From Rubripirellula tenax (lineage in GTDB: Bacteria; Planctomycetota; Planctomycetia; Pirellulales; Pirellulaceae), in NCBI RefSeq assembly GCF_007860125.1, contig NZ_SJPW01000002.1, forward strand, positions 1,341,768 to 1,405,767: a stretch of DNA of 64,000 nt, in the 5' to 3' direction. Numbering within the stretch: position 1 is the first letter of the stretch; each line of letters starts with the position of its first letter. Below, in pieces: positions 8,262 to 16,913 of the stretch. The notes below the pieces were generated by a model. That model was not told the DNA's origin. It was given only the letters and a program-made list of their open reading frames with translations, and did not search any database. The translations under genes and the position numbers were made by a program.

Positions 8262-9422
8262 GTGCGAATTGCTCACGTCATCACACGTATGATCATCGGT
8301 GGTGCGCAAGAGAATACGCTACTGAATTGCTTGGACTTGATCCGCGATCACGCGGACGACGTGCTCTTGATCACGGGGCCGGCGGTGGGCCCCGAAGGAG
8401 ACCTGTTAAGCGAGGGTAGGGCAGGGGAGTTGCCGATTCGCATGTTGGACAGTTTGCGTCGTTCGATCCATCCGGCGCGTGACTGGAAAGCAAGTCGAGA
8501 CATTCGAGCAGCGATTCGCGATTTCCGCCCCGATGTCGTTCACACCCACAGCGCCAAAGGCGGACTCCTTGGACGCGCCGTCGCTTGGGGCGAGCATGTT
8601 CCAGCGGTCATTCACTCGGTTCATGGTGCCCCCTTTCATCCCTATCAATCATTTGCTGCGCGAGAGTTTTTTAAACGATGCGAACGCTGGGCCGCCCGTC
8701 GTTGCCATCGCATGGTCAGCGTTGCCGATGCGATGACCGACCTGATGGTCGACGCGGGCGTTGCACCACGAGAAAAGTTTCAAACCATCTACAGCGGCAT
8801 GGACGTGGAACCGTTCGTCAACGCGAATGACCATCGAACGGAGATACGAAATCGTTTTGGCTTCACCGATGACCATGTCGTGATCGGGAAGATTGCCAGA
8901 CTCTTTCACCTGAAAGGGCACAAAGATTTGGTGGAGGCATCGGCAGACGTTGTTCGCCAGAATCCGAACGTTCGATTCTTGCTGGTCGGCGATGGGATCC
9001 TACGCTCCGAACTTCAGCAGCAGATCGCATCCATGGGCCTGGGCGATCACTTTGTGTTTGCCGGACTGGTGCCGCCAGCAGAAGTGCCGTCGCTGATTGG
9101 TGCAATGGATGTGCTTGCCCACACGTCCTATCGAGAGGGGCTTGCCCGCGCGCTTCCCCAAGCTTTGATCGCTGGCAAACCGATCATTAGCTACGACGTC
9201 GACGGGGCCCGTGAGGTTGCGATCAACGGCGAGACGGGATTCTTGGTCGATCCCCAGGACATTTCCGGATTAGCCCAGGCGATGGTTTCCTTGGCCGCGG
9301 ACGAAGCGATGCGACGTCGGATGGGCGGGGAAGGGCAGTCGCGTTTTACCGACCAATTCCGCCACCAGACCATGACACGCGAAATTCGCCGTCTTTACCA
9401 GCAGGTATTGGCCCAAACGTAA
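8262..9422 (+). CDS. Family 4 glycosyltransferase
   Basis: 386 aa, starting at GTG 8262 (RIAHVITRMIIGGAQENTLL). It has the GT-B fold of GT4 enzymes. The N-terminal acceptor domain carries the GGAQ loop and DVVHTHSAKGGLLGR. The C-terminal donor domain carries GKIARLFHLKGHKDLVEA, FLLVGDG and the EGLARALPQALIAGKPIISY signature, where the E-x7-E pair is partly kept (the second Glu is replaced by Gln in PQAL), and ends GETGFLVDP. Such enzymes retain the anomeric configuration and move a sugar from an NDP-sugar to lipid-linked, exopolysaccharide or lipopolysaccharide acceptors. Donor and acceptor cannot be named. It carries an antisense CCCTGCCCT 9-mer near codon 53. Confidence 0.88.
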   Translation: MRIAHVITRMIIGGAQENTLLNCLDLIRDHADDVLLITGPAVGPEGDLLSEGRAGELPIRMLDSLRRSIHPARDWKASRDIRAAIRDFRPDVVHTHSAKGGLLGRAVAWGEHVPAVIHSVHGAPFHPYQSFAAREFFKRCERWAARRCHRMVSVADAMTDLMVDAGVAPREKFQTIYSGMDVEPFVNANDHRTEIRNRFGFTDDHVVIGKIARLFHLKGHKDLVEASADVVRQNPNVRFLLVGDGILRSELQQQIASMGLGDHFVFAGLVPPAEVPSLIGAMDVLAHTSYREGLARALPQALIAGKPIISYDVDGAREVAINGETGFLVDPQDISGLAQAMVSLAADEAMRRRMGGEGQSRFTDQFRHQTMTREIRRLYQQVLAQT

Positions 9423-9542
9423 TCCAGGGGCGTCGGCGGGCGAACTACCCGGGTGGTGAAAGCTTGCGTTATCATGTCGAATTACCTGACCGACAATATT
9501 GATTGCATCGCCCTTCATCTTCCGTTCCCAGCCATCTGATCC

Positions 9543-10511
9543 ATGTCGAAATCACGCGACTTCCTTGGCCCGTACCGACTTGCCCGTTTGATCCGTCAAG
9601 GCAGTACAGCGGATATCTGGGAAGCGATTGACGAAAACACGCAAGACCGCTTTGCGTTGAAAATGCTGCGTGAGAACAAGGCCGACAAGGCAGAGATCGC
9701 GCTGCTGAAGCACGAGTACAACGTCGCCAAGGATTTGGCCAGTCCGCGGATCATCAAGGTCATCGACTATCGCGAAGACAATGGACGCGTCTACCTGGTG
9801 CTCGAATTGTTCAGCGAACTGAACATGAAGCAGGCGCTCCGTCGCGGACCTGAATCACTCGCCTTCATGCTTGACAAGATCGTCGAACAAGCAGCCGAGG
9901 GTTTGTATTACATGCACACCAAGAATTGGATTCACCTCGATATCAAGCCGGATAATTTTCTGGTCAGCCGCGAAGGGGTTGTGAAGCTGATTGACTTTAC
10001 GATTTCTGAAAAAAAGAAAACGGGCTTGAGCAAGCTGCTCTACAGTTCGAAGGTCGCTCGGGGTACACGCAGTTACATGGCCCCCGAACAAATTCGTCGT
10101 AAGGTGTGCGATGAGCGAACGGATATCTACGCGTTCGGCTGCGTCCTCTATGAATTGGTAACCGGCAAACCGCCGTATACGGGCGATACGCCCAACGACT
10201 TGCTAAACAAACACTTGACCGCATCGGTCCCCAGCCCCATCGTTCACAACGACAACGTCAGCCGCGAGTTTGCAGACTTGGTCAAAAGCATGATGGCCAA
10301 GAAACCAGACAGTCGCCCGCCGTCGATGTGGGAGTTTCTGAAGGTATTGCGCGGTATTGAAATCTTCAACAAACGGCCTCGCAAACCGAAGATCAGTGTC
10401 TTTGACAGCATGCCGGGCATCCGAGGTGCCGAGGACATGTTGATGAAGGACCAGGGACTACTGGATGATGACGACGACGGCAGCGGTCAACAAGCAACGG
10501 GAGGACGATAA
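9543..10511 (+). CDS. Serine/threonine protein kinase, translationally coupled to accA
   Basis: 322 aa, one kinase domain (about residues 8-265) without a membrane segment, so cytosolic. The ATP-binding loop is degenerate (RQGSTADIWEA). The catalytic Lys is in FALKML. The catalytic loop reads HLDIKPDN (His 131, Asp 133) instead of HRD, and the metal-binding motif is DFT (151-153) instead of DFG. MAPEQ (APE) and DIYAFGCVLYELVTGKPPY (subdomain IX) are intact. Lys, the loop Asp and Asn and the metal Asp are all present, so activity is possible. The C-terminus is basic then strongly acidic (LLDDDDDGSG). Its stop overlaps the accA start by one base (TAATG), which suggests coupled translation and a link to fatty-acid synthesis control; the link is inference. 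Confidence 0.9.
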   Translation: MSKSRDFLGPYRLARLIRQGSTADIWEAIDENTQDRFALKMLRENKADKAEIALLKHEYNVAKDLASPRIIKVIDYREDNGRVYLVLELFSELNMKQALRRGPESLAFMLDKIVEQAAEGLYYMHTKNWIHLDIKPDNFLVSREGVVKLIDFTISEKKKTGLSKLLYSSKVARGTRSYMAPEQIRRKVCDERTDIYAFGCVLYELVTGKPPYTGDTPNDLLNKHLTASVPSPIVHNDNVSREFADLVKSMMAKKPDSRPPSMWEFLKVLRGIEIFNKRPRKPKISVFDSMPGIRGAEDMLMKDQGLLDDDDDGSGQQATGGR

Positions 10512-11476
10512 TGAGTGGCGGCCCTGGACTAGAATTTGAATCGAACATTGCGATTCTGGAAGAACGTATCGCAACGCTTGAACGTCAGACCGATCGGACC
10601 GACGAAGTCGAAACGGAAATGCGATCGCTGCGGCTCGAGTTGGTCAAACAACTTCGCGAAACGTACAGCACGTTGAACGCGTGGCAGACCGTTCAAGTGT
10701 CTCGCCATAAGAACCGTCCCTACACGCGAGACTACTTGAACTTGGCATTCGATGAGTTTGTCGAACTGCACGGCGACAAACACTTTGGCGACGATCGCGC
10801 GATGCTTTCGGGTTTCGCCAAACTGGACCGCTTCAAGGTGATGGTGCTCGGACACCAAAAGGGGCGAACGTACAAAGAGCGCGCCGCGTGCCACTTCGGT
10901 TGTGCGCACCCCGAAGGCTATCGCAAGGCGATGGTCAAAATGCGATTGGCCGAAAAGTACCGACTGCCGCTAATTTGTTTTATCGATACACCCGGCGCTT
11001 ACCCTGGAATCGGTGCGGAAGAGCGCGGCCAGGCCCAAGTCATCGCCGAGAGCATGTTCATGATGAGCCGGCTGAAGACGCCGGTCATCTGTGTCGTCAT
11101 CGGCGAAGGCGGATCAGGCGGTGCACTGGGGATCGGCGTCGGCGACAAAGTGGCGGTTTTGGAGCATGCCTACTACAGCGTGATCAGCCCCGAAGGCTGC
11201 GCCGGAATCCTCTGGAAGAGTCATGAACATGCACCCAAAGCCGCCGCCGCACTGCGCTTCACCAGCCGCGATTTGAAGAAGCTTGGAGTCGTCGATGACG
11301 TGCTCGAAGAACCGCTCGGCGGCGCGCATCGCGATCACCACCAAATGGCATCGCGGCTGAAGACTTATCTGTCGCGAACGCTCACCGAATTGGAAACGAA
11401 AACGGGCCAGGAACTGGTTGATAGCCGCTACGAAAAGTTCCGTCGCATCGGCGTCTTCATGGAACTGCCGGCATAG
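10511..11476 (+). CDS. accA: Acetyl-CoA carboxylase carboxyltransferase subunit alpha
   Basis: 321 aa, the usual AccA length (E. coli 319). With AccD it moves the carboxyl group from carboxybiotin to acetyl-CoA, giving malonyl-CoA for fatty acid synthesis. An N-terminal helical part (residues 5-45) with coiled-coil character is followed by the crotonase-like carboxyltransferase core: GRTYKERAACHFGCAHPEGY, CFIDTPGAYPGIGAEERGQ, GEGGSGGALGIGVGD and YSVISPEGCAGILWK. These oxyanion-hole and CoA-binding motifs are intact. GGGAGG at 10499-10504 lies 6 bases before ATG 10511, inside the end of the kinase gene. accD, accB and accC are not in the window. Confidence 0.97.
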   Translation: MSGGPGLEFESNIAILEERIATLERQTDRTDEVETEMRSLRLELVKQLRETYSTLNAWQTVQVSRHKNRPYTRDYLNLAFDEFVELHGDKHFGDDRAMLSGFAKLDRFKVMVLGHQKGRTYKERAACHFGCAHPEGYRKAMVKMRLAEKYRLPLICFIDTPGAYPGIGAEERGQAQVIAESMFMMSRLKTPVICVVIGEGGSGGALGIGVGDKVAVLEHAYYSVISPEGCAGILWKSHEHAPKAAAALRFTSRDLKKLGVVDDVLEEPLGGAHRDHHQMASRLKTYLSRTLTELETKTGQELVDSRYEKFRRIGVFMELPA

Positions 11477-11848
11477 ACCAGCAGGTGGGAAGAGCGGCAA
11501 TTACCGAGCAATCGCGACCGCCCCGCAACGTCCGATAATGCCTCTTATGTTGTATTCGAGGTATCGAAATCCCCATGTATGACGCGTTTCTGCTCTTTCC
11601 CGTGCCGGGACGTACCATTCCCGTGAACCGTACCCGTGAACCGTACCCTGCATCGGATCGCTGTGTCCCAACGGTACGTGCGATAGCCATGCCCTAGATC
11701 GTTTGCTTCGTTCGTCAGCGGGCAGAATTTCGTGCAGAAACTCTCGCCGACAACCGTCAAAATTTCGACTCGGATTTCGACTCCGAACATGGCTTCGAAA
11801 CAACGCTTCAAAACATCATCGCGACCGATCGCCAAGCACGCTAACGCG
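11477..11848. repeat. Gene-free stretch with a 13-bp tandem duplication
   Basis: No gene is supported in this 372-base gap between the convergent ends of accA and the cvpA-like gene. It holds a perfect tandem pair of a 13-mer, CCCGTGAACCGTA, at 11620-11632 and 11633-11645. Related pieces lie nearby: CGTACCATTC before the pair and GGTACGTGCG at about 11674. The mixed direct and inverted GTAC-containing words suggest a small repeated or folding element. Several ORFs cross it on the reverse strand but share no codon character with the neighbours. Confidence 0.5.
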
Positions 11849-12589
11849 TCATCTTTGAAAGGTCGATTCGACAGCTTGGCGAGCCTGCTGGGCGGCCCAA
11901 TTTCGGGCGTCCTCCGACGTGACGGCCGACGGTTGCCACGGGATCGAGCTAGAGTTCGATTGGGGCCCCGATTGGGTACTTGGTGAAACTGGCCCGGACG
12001 CCAACCAGGACGCGGCGGATTCGATCGCACCACCACCGGGACTGGTCCCACCCGCGTCTGTCGATCCGGCTGCGAACTGACTTTCGAAACGCTCGATGTA
12101 CGGACCGATGATGTCGTGGATTTCGGGCGGGGTCACAGATTGGCTGCGGTCAAGAACTTTTGCGATGTAAATCCCACTTTTGCTGCTGACGACCGCTTCG
12201 CGAACCCGCTCACCAGAAAGCGTGACCGCAAACATCGTGACCAGGATGCAGCACAGGCCGCCTTTGAACAGCCCGAAAACCGCGCCGATGTGGTTGTCGA
12301 ACTCGCGAAGTTTCATCCGATCGATTGATCCGCTGACCATTCGAAACGCGACCCAAATTAGCAGCGACGTTCCAACGTAAAGGATCAGCATCGCCAGAAA
12401 ACGATTCCACGGCGCCTCGACACTGATCGATTGCGCGAACGGTTCACGCAACTTCAATGCGACGATGTAGCTGCCCAAGATCGATGCGATCGAAGCCAGT
12501 TGCCATGCGAATCCTTTGACAGCGCCGTAAAGCGTCGCGCTGATAAGCACGACCAACATCACGATGTCATAAATCTCCATCAAACACAT
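11849..12589 (-). CDS. CvpA family membrane protein
   Basis: 246 aa; the start may be the ATG at 12589 or the in-frame ATG at 12580 (MEIYDIVML). Four hydrophobic segments fill residues 4-165: EIYDIVMLVVLISATLYGAV, QLASIASILGSYIVALKL, FLAMLILYVGTSLLIWVAF and AVFGLFKGGLCCILVTMFAV. The phrase GAVKGFAWQLASIASILGSY is typical of CvpA, a family needed for colicin V production in E. coli and linked to envelope stress. Residues about 170-246 are a Ser/Gly/Pro-rich, probably disordered tail ending in a short helix (EDARNWAAQQARQAVESTF). The real role in this organism is unknown. Confidence 0.85.
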   Translation of the reverse strand: MCLMEIYDIVMLVVLISATLYGAVKGFAWQLASIASILGSYIVALKLREPFAQSISVEAPWNRFLAMLILYVGTSLLIWVAFRMVSGSIDRMKLREFDNHIGAVFGLFKGGLCCILVTMFAVTLSGERVREAVVSSKSGIYIAKVLDRSQSVTPPEIHDIIGPYIERFESQFAAGSTDAGGTSPGGGAIESAASWLASGPVSPSTQSGPQSNSSSIPWQPSAVTSEDARNWAAQQARQAVESTFQR

Positions 12590-12805
12590 CCATGCGACGG
12601 GGAGAAAATGCGAACGAAACGACAGGGTGAAAACAAGGGAAGGGCGTTGATAGCAAAAACCTTCGGGCTCACCGTGACCGGATCATAGCGATCGGCGTCG
12701 AATGCTCGAAGATCAATCTGGGTTGCGCTGGCGTTGGCCACCCTAAATTGAGTATTTACGAAGGGCTGGAAATTTTTCGTCCACTACCCTGCCCTGGCCA
12801 ACCGA

Positions 12806-13531
12806 GTGGCAGATTTTAAATCGCACATAACCGGAAGCACGCTCGTCGGAGTCGGATACGGCTACTGGGGTGTTGTCTCGCAATCCATGTCCATCGAAAG
12901 CGGACTATTGGCCGGTGGACTCTGCGCGGTCAGCGGCATGCTTCCTGACCTGGATAGCGATTCCGGAGTGCCGCTTCGCGAAACCAGCATGTTCGTGGCA
13001 GCGGTCGCGCCGATGCTGATGATTGATCGATTTCGTGATTTGGGAATCTCGCACGAGTCGATGGCGCTGGCGGCGATGCTGATCTACATTGCCATTCGTT
13101 TCGTTGCCGTCGAGTTCTTTAAACGCTACACGGTGCATCGCGGGATGTGGCACAGTATCCCGGCAGCAATGGTCGCTGGCATGTTGGCTTACTTGGTGAT
13201 GCCCTGCCCTAGTGAATCCATTCGCGTATACAAGTCAATCGCCGTCGTCCTTGGCTTCGTCACCCACTTGGTCATGGATGAGATTTGGGCGATCGATGTT
13301 CGTCGTGGGTTTCGATTGAAGAAATCGTTTGGCACGGCTTTAAAGTTCATCGGCCCTAACATGGTCGCGAACACGGCGGTCTATGCTCAGCTGGGACTGT
13401 TGATCTACTTGGCGATTGGCGACCACGGAATCGTTGAACGAATTCGTTCGCGTACTTTGCTGGAACGTCACTACATCGCACAGCCCGATCCGGCGATGAA
13501 CCAGGGTTTAAGCTGGCCCCCGTGGCGCTGA
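12806..13531 (+). CDS. DUF457/YdjM-like membrane-bound metal-dependent hydrolase
   Basis: 241 aa from GTG 12806 ([20 protein letters not shown]). The family has several membrane helices with conserved His and Asp residues facing one side. Here these are SHITGS near the start, LPDLDSDSG (about residues 46-54) and HRGMWHS (about 111-117), plus HLVMDEIW (about 153-160). Homologues such as E. coli YdjM are called membrane-bound hydrolases, but no substrate is proven. Its last 24 bases overlap the end of dtd on the other strand. The 9-mer CCCTGCCCT occurs twice here: just before the start (12785) and inside at about codon 133 (13202). Confidence 0.8.
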   Translation: MADFKSHITGSTLVGVGYGYWGVVSQSMSIESGLLAGGLCAVSGMLPDLDSDSGVPLRETSMFVAAVAPMLMIDRFRDLGISHESMALAAMLIYIAIRFVAVEFFKRYTVHRGMWHSIPAAMVAGMLAYLVMPCPSESIRVYKSIAVVLGFVTHLVMDEIWAIDVRRGFRLKKSFGTALKFIGPNMVANTAVYAQLGLLIYLAIGDHGIVERIRSRTLLERHYIAQPDPAMNQGLSWPPWR

Positions 13532-13990
13532 CGCACCAACTTGAGCACTGGGGTGTCGATCAATGACGATCGTTACCGGCCCATCATTGACCAGTGAGAC
13601 TTTCATATCTGCGGCGAAGACACCTCGCTCGACAGGAACGCCAAGGATGGCGAGTTCTTCGGCAAATTGCTGATACAAGCGTTTCGCGATATCCGGATCG
13701 GCCGCATCGGTGAAAGCCGGGCGTCGTCCCTTTTGGCAATCGGCCAACAGTGTGAACTGGCTAACAACCAATGCCGATCCGCCGATGTCTTTGATCGATA
13801 GGTTCATCTTGCCATCGCCGTCGGAAAAAATTCGTAGTGACGCGGTTTTCTCAGCAAGCCAACGCACTTCCGATTGCGTATCGCCCTGCCCTATCCCGAC
13901 AAGCACCAACAATCCACCCTGGACCTCGCCGACCACGGTGCCATCGACATGGACGCTTGCCTGGGTGACTCTTTGGATCACAACTCGCAT
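13508..13990 (-). CDS. dtd: D-aminoacyl-tRNA deacylase
   Basis: 160 aa, slightly longer than the usual ~145. Dtd hydrolyses D-aminoacyl-tRNA (and glycyl-tRNA-Ala) to protect translation. The N-terminus [17 protein letters not shown], the SQFTLLAD motif (SQxxL), RRPAFTDAA and the cross-subunit GPVTIVID (Gly-cisPro) motif are all present. About 14 extra residues ([16 protein letters not shown]) follow the usual end. That tail is encoded by the 24 bases shared with the convergent DUF457 gene plus a few more, so the extension may have arisen by loss of the original stop. Confidence 0.96.
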   Translation of the reverse strand: MRVVIQRVTQASVHVDGTVVGEVQGGLLVLVGIGQGDTQSEVRWLAEKTASLRIFSDGDGKMNLSIKDIGGSALVVSQFTLLADCQKGRRPAFTDAADPDIAKRLYQQFAEELAILGVPVERGVFAADMKVSLVNDGPVTIVIDRHPSAQVGASAPRGPA

Positions 13991-14170
13991 TTATCGATCG
14001 TCTTGGTTGAAGGTTGGACTGGACGATGGTTTTCAACACGCGGCGCCCGCATGTGATTCGCTCCCCGATGCCTCCATTGACCCTGGCAGCCCCGATGGCG
14101 AGCGACAACGCCAGCAGTACTTTGCTAAAATAGACTCGCCGGCAACGAATCACTGACGCGGACCTTGAAT

Positions 14171-15079
14171 ATGCCCTTTTTGTTTACTTGCCCCGAGTGT
14201 CAAACGAAAACACAAGTCGATGATCGCTACAGCGGTTTGGCGGGTCAATGCGTGACATGCGGCGCCAAGATCCAGATGCCAAGTTTTTCGACGCCCTCCC
14301 CTGCCCCGTCGGCGCCCCCGTCCAATAGCAAAACGAAATCCGTCGGTTGGATCGCAGCCATCGTTGTCGCGTTCCTTTTGATTGGAAGCCTGCTGTTCGC
14401 CATGATTCGCTTCGGCGGTCAAACGATGTCGACACTGGCGAGCAACCGCGAGCAAACGGCATCGATTCGAAATCTGGAACGGATCGCGTCGGCGATCAAC
14501 GCTTACGCAGCCGACCAGGGTACCTATCCGCCCGCGATCCTTCGCGATTCCAAACAGGCCGCCCTGCACTCTTGGCGAGTTCTCTTGCTGCCCTACCTGG
14601 GCGAAGACGATCTTTACAACCGGTTCGATTTAAATCTTGCTTGGGATCATCCCATCAACATCGAGGCGGCCGGCTACGGTGCTCCCTCGGTCTATCAACA
14701 CCCCTCTGGAAACGCGAACGGCCTCTACGGCCAATCAAGTTATTACTTGATCACAGGCCCGGGTACGCTTTTCCCAAGTCGCGGTTCGCTCGGCCCGGCG
14801 GACGTAACGGATGACCTGTCGCAAACGATTTTGGTAACCGAAGCGGTCGTCACGTCTCAGATGTGGACCGAACCGATCGACTTGGATGTCACGCGGATGC
14901 AGGGAAACATTTCGACCAATCTGGGCAACGAACCCGGCGGACTATCGACCGGCGGCGTCACCGTTGTCACCACAGACGGTCGCGGTCACTTCATCGCCGA
15001 CACGATCGACCCGGCCGTGTTCCGCGCCTTGGTTTCACCCCAAGGCGGCGAGCGACTGGCGGATGATGTTCTGGATTGA
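14171..15079 (+). CDS. DUF1559 domain protein with N-terminal zinc ribbon
   Basis: 302 aa from ATG 14171. Residues 1-40 form a zinc-ribbon-like unit with CPEC (7-10) and CVTC (about 30-33). Then comes a Pro/Ser linker and a membrane helix (SVGWIAAIVVAFLLIGSLLF, about 57-77). The rest is a pilin-like/DUF1559 domain: SIRNLERIASAINAYAADQG, HSWRVLLLPYLGEDDLYNRF and a Gly/Thr-rich C-terminus. DUF1559 proteins are greatly expanded in planctomycetes and resemble type II pseudopilins that have lost the normal cleavage signal. Here the helix is internal and the N-terminal zinc ribbon should face the cytosol. The function is unknown. Confidence 0.83.
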   Translation: MPFLFTCPECQTKTQVDDRYSGLAGQCVTCGAKIQMPSFSTPSPAPSAPPSNSKTKSVGWIAAIVVAFLLIGSLLFAMIRFGGQTMSTLASNREQTASIRNLERIASAINAYAADQGTYPPAILRDSKQAALHSWRVLLLPYLGEDDLYNRFDLNLAWDHPINIEAAGYGAPSVYQHPSGNANGLYGQSSYYLITGPGTLFPSRGSLGPADVTDDLSQTILVTEAVVTSQMWTEPIDLDVTRMQGNISTNLGNEPGGLSTGGVTVVTTDGRGHFIADTIDPAVFRALVSPQGGERLADDVLD

Positions 15080-15256
15080 TGTGCTGATCATAGAAACCAC
15101 TCAAGCCGCCTTTCAATGTGAACGCTAAACATCAAGTTGTCACATTGCTTGAAGGCGTCGTCAATCTACACTGAGTAGTTCTCTGCCCTGCCCCCTTGTC
15201 TGGTTCCTCAGTCGACTATTTTAGTAACCAAAATTTGGGTAGCTCCCTCTTCAACC

Positions 15257-15318
15257 GCTAGCAAGCGAGTCGTTCTACGATCTTGGTGCGACGCTGTCGC
15301 TAGAACGACGCGGCTAGC
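15257..15318 (-). terminator. Large nested hairpin at the 3' end of the outer-membrane-like gene
   Basis: GCTAGC at 15257-15262 pairs with GCTAGC at 15313-15318. GTCGTTCTA at 15269-15277 pairs with TAGAACGAC at 15301-15309. The loop holds another hairpin, GCGAC/GTCGC, at 15288-15300. The structure spans the stop codon of the reverse-strand gene (15300-15302). There is no long T-run on either side, so it may be an mRNA-stabilising or attenuating 3' stem rather than a classical terminator. Confidence 0.45.
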
Positions 15319-16565
15319 CCCAACGAAAGCGTTGCGAACTGGGTCGTGGCCGTGTCTTCGCCGCTTTGGTAGGTATGTTGCCAGTAGTATCGAGCGTGCT
15401 GGATTCCGGCGTACGCGCTGGCAAAGCGAGTCAGATGCAGTCGCGTGCTCGCACCGATTTCGAACATCGGCGAGAACTCATGAAAGGTGGAAGGACCATC
15501 CTGCAATGAAATCGAGTTCAATTCACTCGGGATGACGAGGCGTGCTACACCCTCGGGATTCCGAGCGAGCGTTGCGCGGTTGTACAGGGCTGCGGCTTTG
15601 AAGAACGCACCAAACTCGATGCGATTCGCAAACAAAGATGCTTGCCGAATCCCAATTTCGGGACCAAACAGCAGATTCTCGATATCCGCGTCGCGCGACG
15701 CTGAACCCGACAAATTAAGAACTCTACGGTCGACGCGCGCTCCATCAGTCTCCGACCAACCCGAACTTGTGACGCGTACGGTTTCGATATTTTGGACGCT
15801 TGCTATGCCTGCCCAGTAGTCCAGAGCACCAAGTTCGCTTTGCTCGCGGTAGAAGCGATGCAGCGATAGATGCAGAAGACTGGCGTTGTATTTCCAGTGA
15901 TCGCTATCCGATTGAATCACTTCACTCGGGGCGGATCCGAAAGGAGCGTAAGAGAGGTAAAAACGCGTACTTGTTGCTGTTACCTCTTGCCTAGATTTGA
16001 TGAGAGCCACTGAACCGCCCCAGCCCCACGAAGTCGGACTGTCGAGTCGATCCACTCGATTCATTGAGACTTTAAGACCGCCAGCCTCCAGTATTCGTCC
16101 CTTCCATCCGCTGTAGGTTTCACCGAACGTATCGCTAGATTGGTCAGCTAGGTCACCGCTGCGATCGCAAAGCAAGAACTCCACCCCGATCACAAAACGA
16201 CCGCTGTTTGGCCGATCGCGATCCGTGAACTCATCGTCGGTATTCCTGCTTCCGAGGATCGACCGATCGGACTCCAAAATCAACGGAATGTCGATCGCGA
16301 AAGGGTCAACGAAGTATTCATGGTCGTTGTCGGTTGCCGAAAACCAATCTTCGACGTGCTCGCCGAGTTCCCTATTCTCGAGTTCCTCGCTCGCAAGTTC
16401 CCCGTTCTCGAGTTCCCTATTCTCCAGTTCCCCGCTCTCGACCATCGCGAGAGCCGGATCACCCATTTCGCCATAGGGTCGCGCTGCGCGCACGGATCCC
16501 ACGCTCACGAAAATCCCGGCGAGGGATAGTAGGAACACTCGGTACACGGCTAACGCAAGACTCAT
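15300..16565 (-). CDS. Putative outer-membrane beta-barrel protein, function unknown
   Basis: 421 aa from ATG 16565. The 16-residue upstream extension to 16613 is dropped because MSLALAVYRVFLLSLAGIFV followed by GSVRA is a good signal peptide at this start. Residues about 45-70 are a short repetitive acidic region with five degenerate pentapeptides of type E-N-x-E-L, encoded by five 15-bp units. The rest is rich in aromatic residues and alternating polar/hydrophobic strands (TRFYLSYAPFGS, FASAYAGIQHARYYWQHTYQ, TTQFATLSLGLAASF), ending in Phe as many outer-membrane barrels do. This resembles planctomycete porin-like/BBP7-type proteins, but the match is by pattern only. A large hairpin overlaps the stop. 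Confidence 0.6.
   Translation of the reverse strand: MSLALAVYRVFLLSLAGIFVSVGSVRAARPYGEMGDPALAMVESGELENRELENGELASEELENRELGEHVEDWFSATDNDHEYFVDPFAIDIPLILESDRSILGSRNTDDEFTDRDRPNSGRFVIGVEFLLCDRSGDLADQSSDTFGETYSGWKGRILEAGGLKVSMNRVDRLDSPTSWGWGGSVALIKSRQEVTATSTRFYLSYAPFGSAPSEVIQSDSDHWKYNASLLHLSLHRFYREQSELGALDYWAGIASVQNIETVRVTSSGWSETDGARVDRRVLNLSGSASRDADIENLLFGPEIGIRQASLFANRIEFGAFFKAAALYNRATLARNPEGVARLVIPSELNSISLQDGPSTFHEFSPMFEIGASTRLHLTRFASAYAGIQHARYYWQHTYQSGEDTATTQFATLSLGLAASF
16365..16439 (-). repeat. Five 15-bp tandem repeats inside the outer-membrane-like gene
   Basis: Five consecutive 15-base units, each built on GAGTTCC followed by a CTATTCTC-like half, occupy 16365-16379, 16380-16394, 16395-16409, 16410-16424 and 16425-16439. 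Units 1 and 4 are identical. On the reverse strand they encode pentapeptides ending in Glu-Leu. The unit is a multiple of three, so copy number can change without a frameshift. Confidence 0.85.
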
Positions 16566-16913
16566 CACTCTGACATACCGCGACTGGGGGCTGAGCCGCA
16601 AGACGAGCGCCAAGCTGGAGTGAACCGAATCCTACTTTCCGCCGAAAGGCGGGTGCATTCGGTCTAAATTGCGGCGTTTTTGGCGTTTGAATGGCCAAAA
16701 TGTCGAATCGACCAGGATACCAAGTGTTCTTACGCCAAAACTGGACTGCACCCTCGTTCTTAAAGTCGTTTCGATGGAACGGGGGCGAGCCGCAGGTATC
16801 ATTGGGGGGTGCGTGACACCGCCCGTTTTGAATTCAGCCGGCCGTCCAGCATTGGATTTTCCATTTCGGAATCCTCGCCTCTACTCGCATTTCTCAATTG
16901 ACACCACTTCGCG
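16566..16913. promoter_or_regulatory. Divergent promoter region between the barrel gene and the hybrid kinase
   Basis: No gene is supported in these 348 bases, which lie between the starts of two divergent genes and so should hold both promoters. One inverted repeat is notable: TTTTGGC at 16678-16684 and GCCAAAA at 16694-16700. A further CGCCAAAA stands at about 16733, so a repressor or activator site is possible. A GC-rich word GGGGGGTGCGTGACACCGCC lies near 16804. No convincing -35/-10 pair was found. Confidence 0.35.

Noticed and set aside
11545-12051. 168-codon reverse-strand ORF in the gap and cvpA-like end
   Set aside because: Overlaps the CvpA-family gene in another frame and has Arg/Pro-rich nonsense text.
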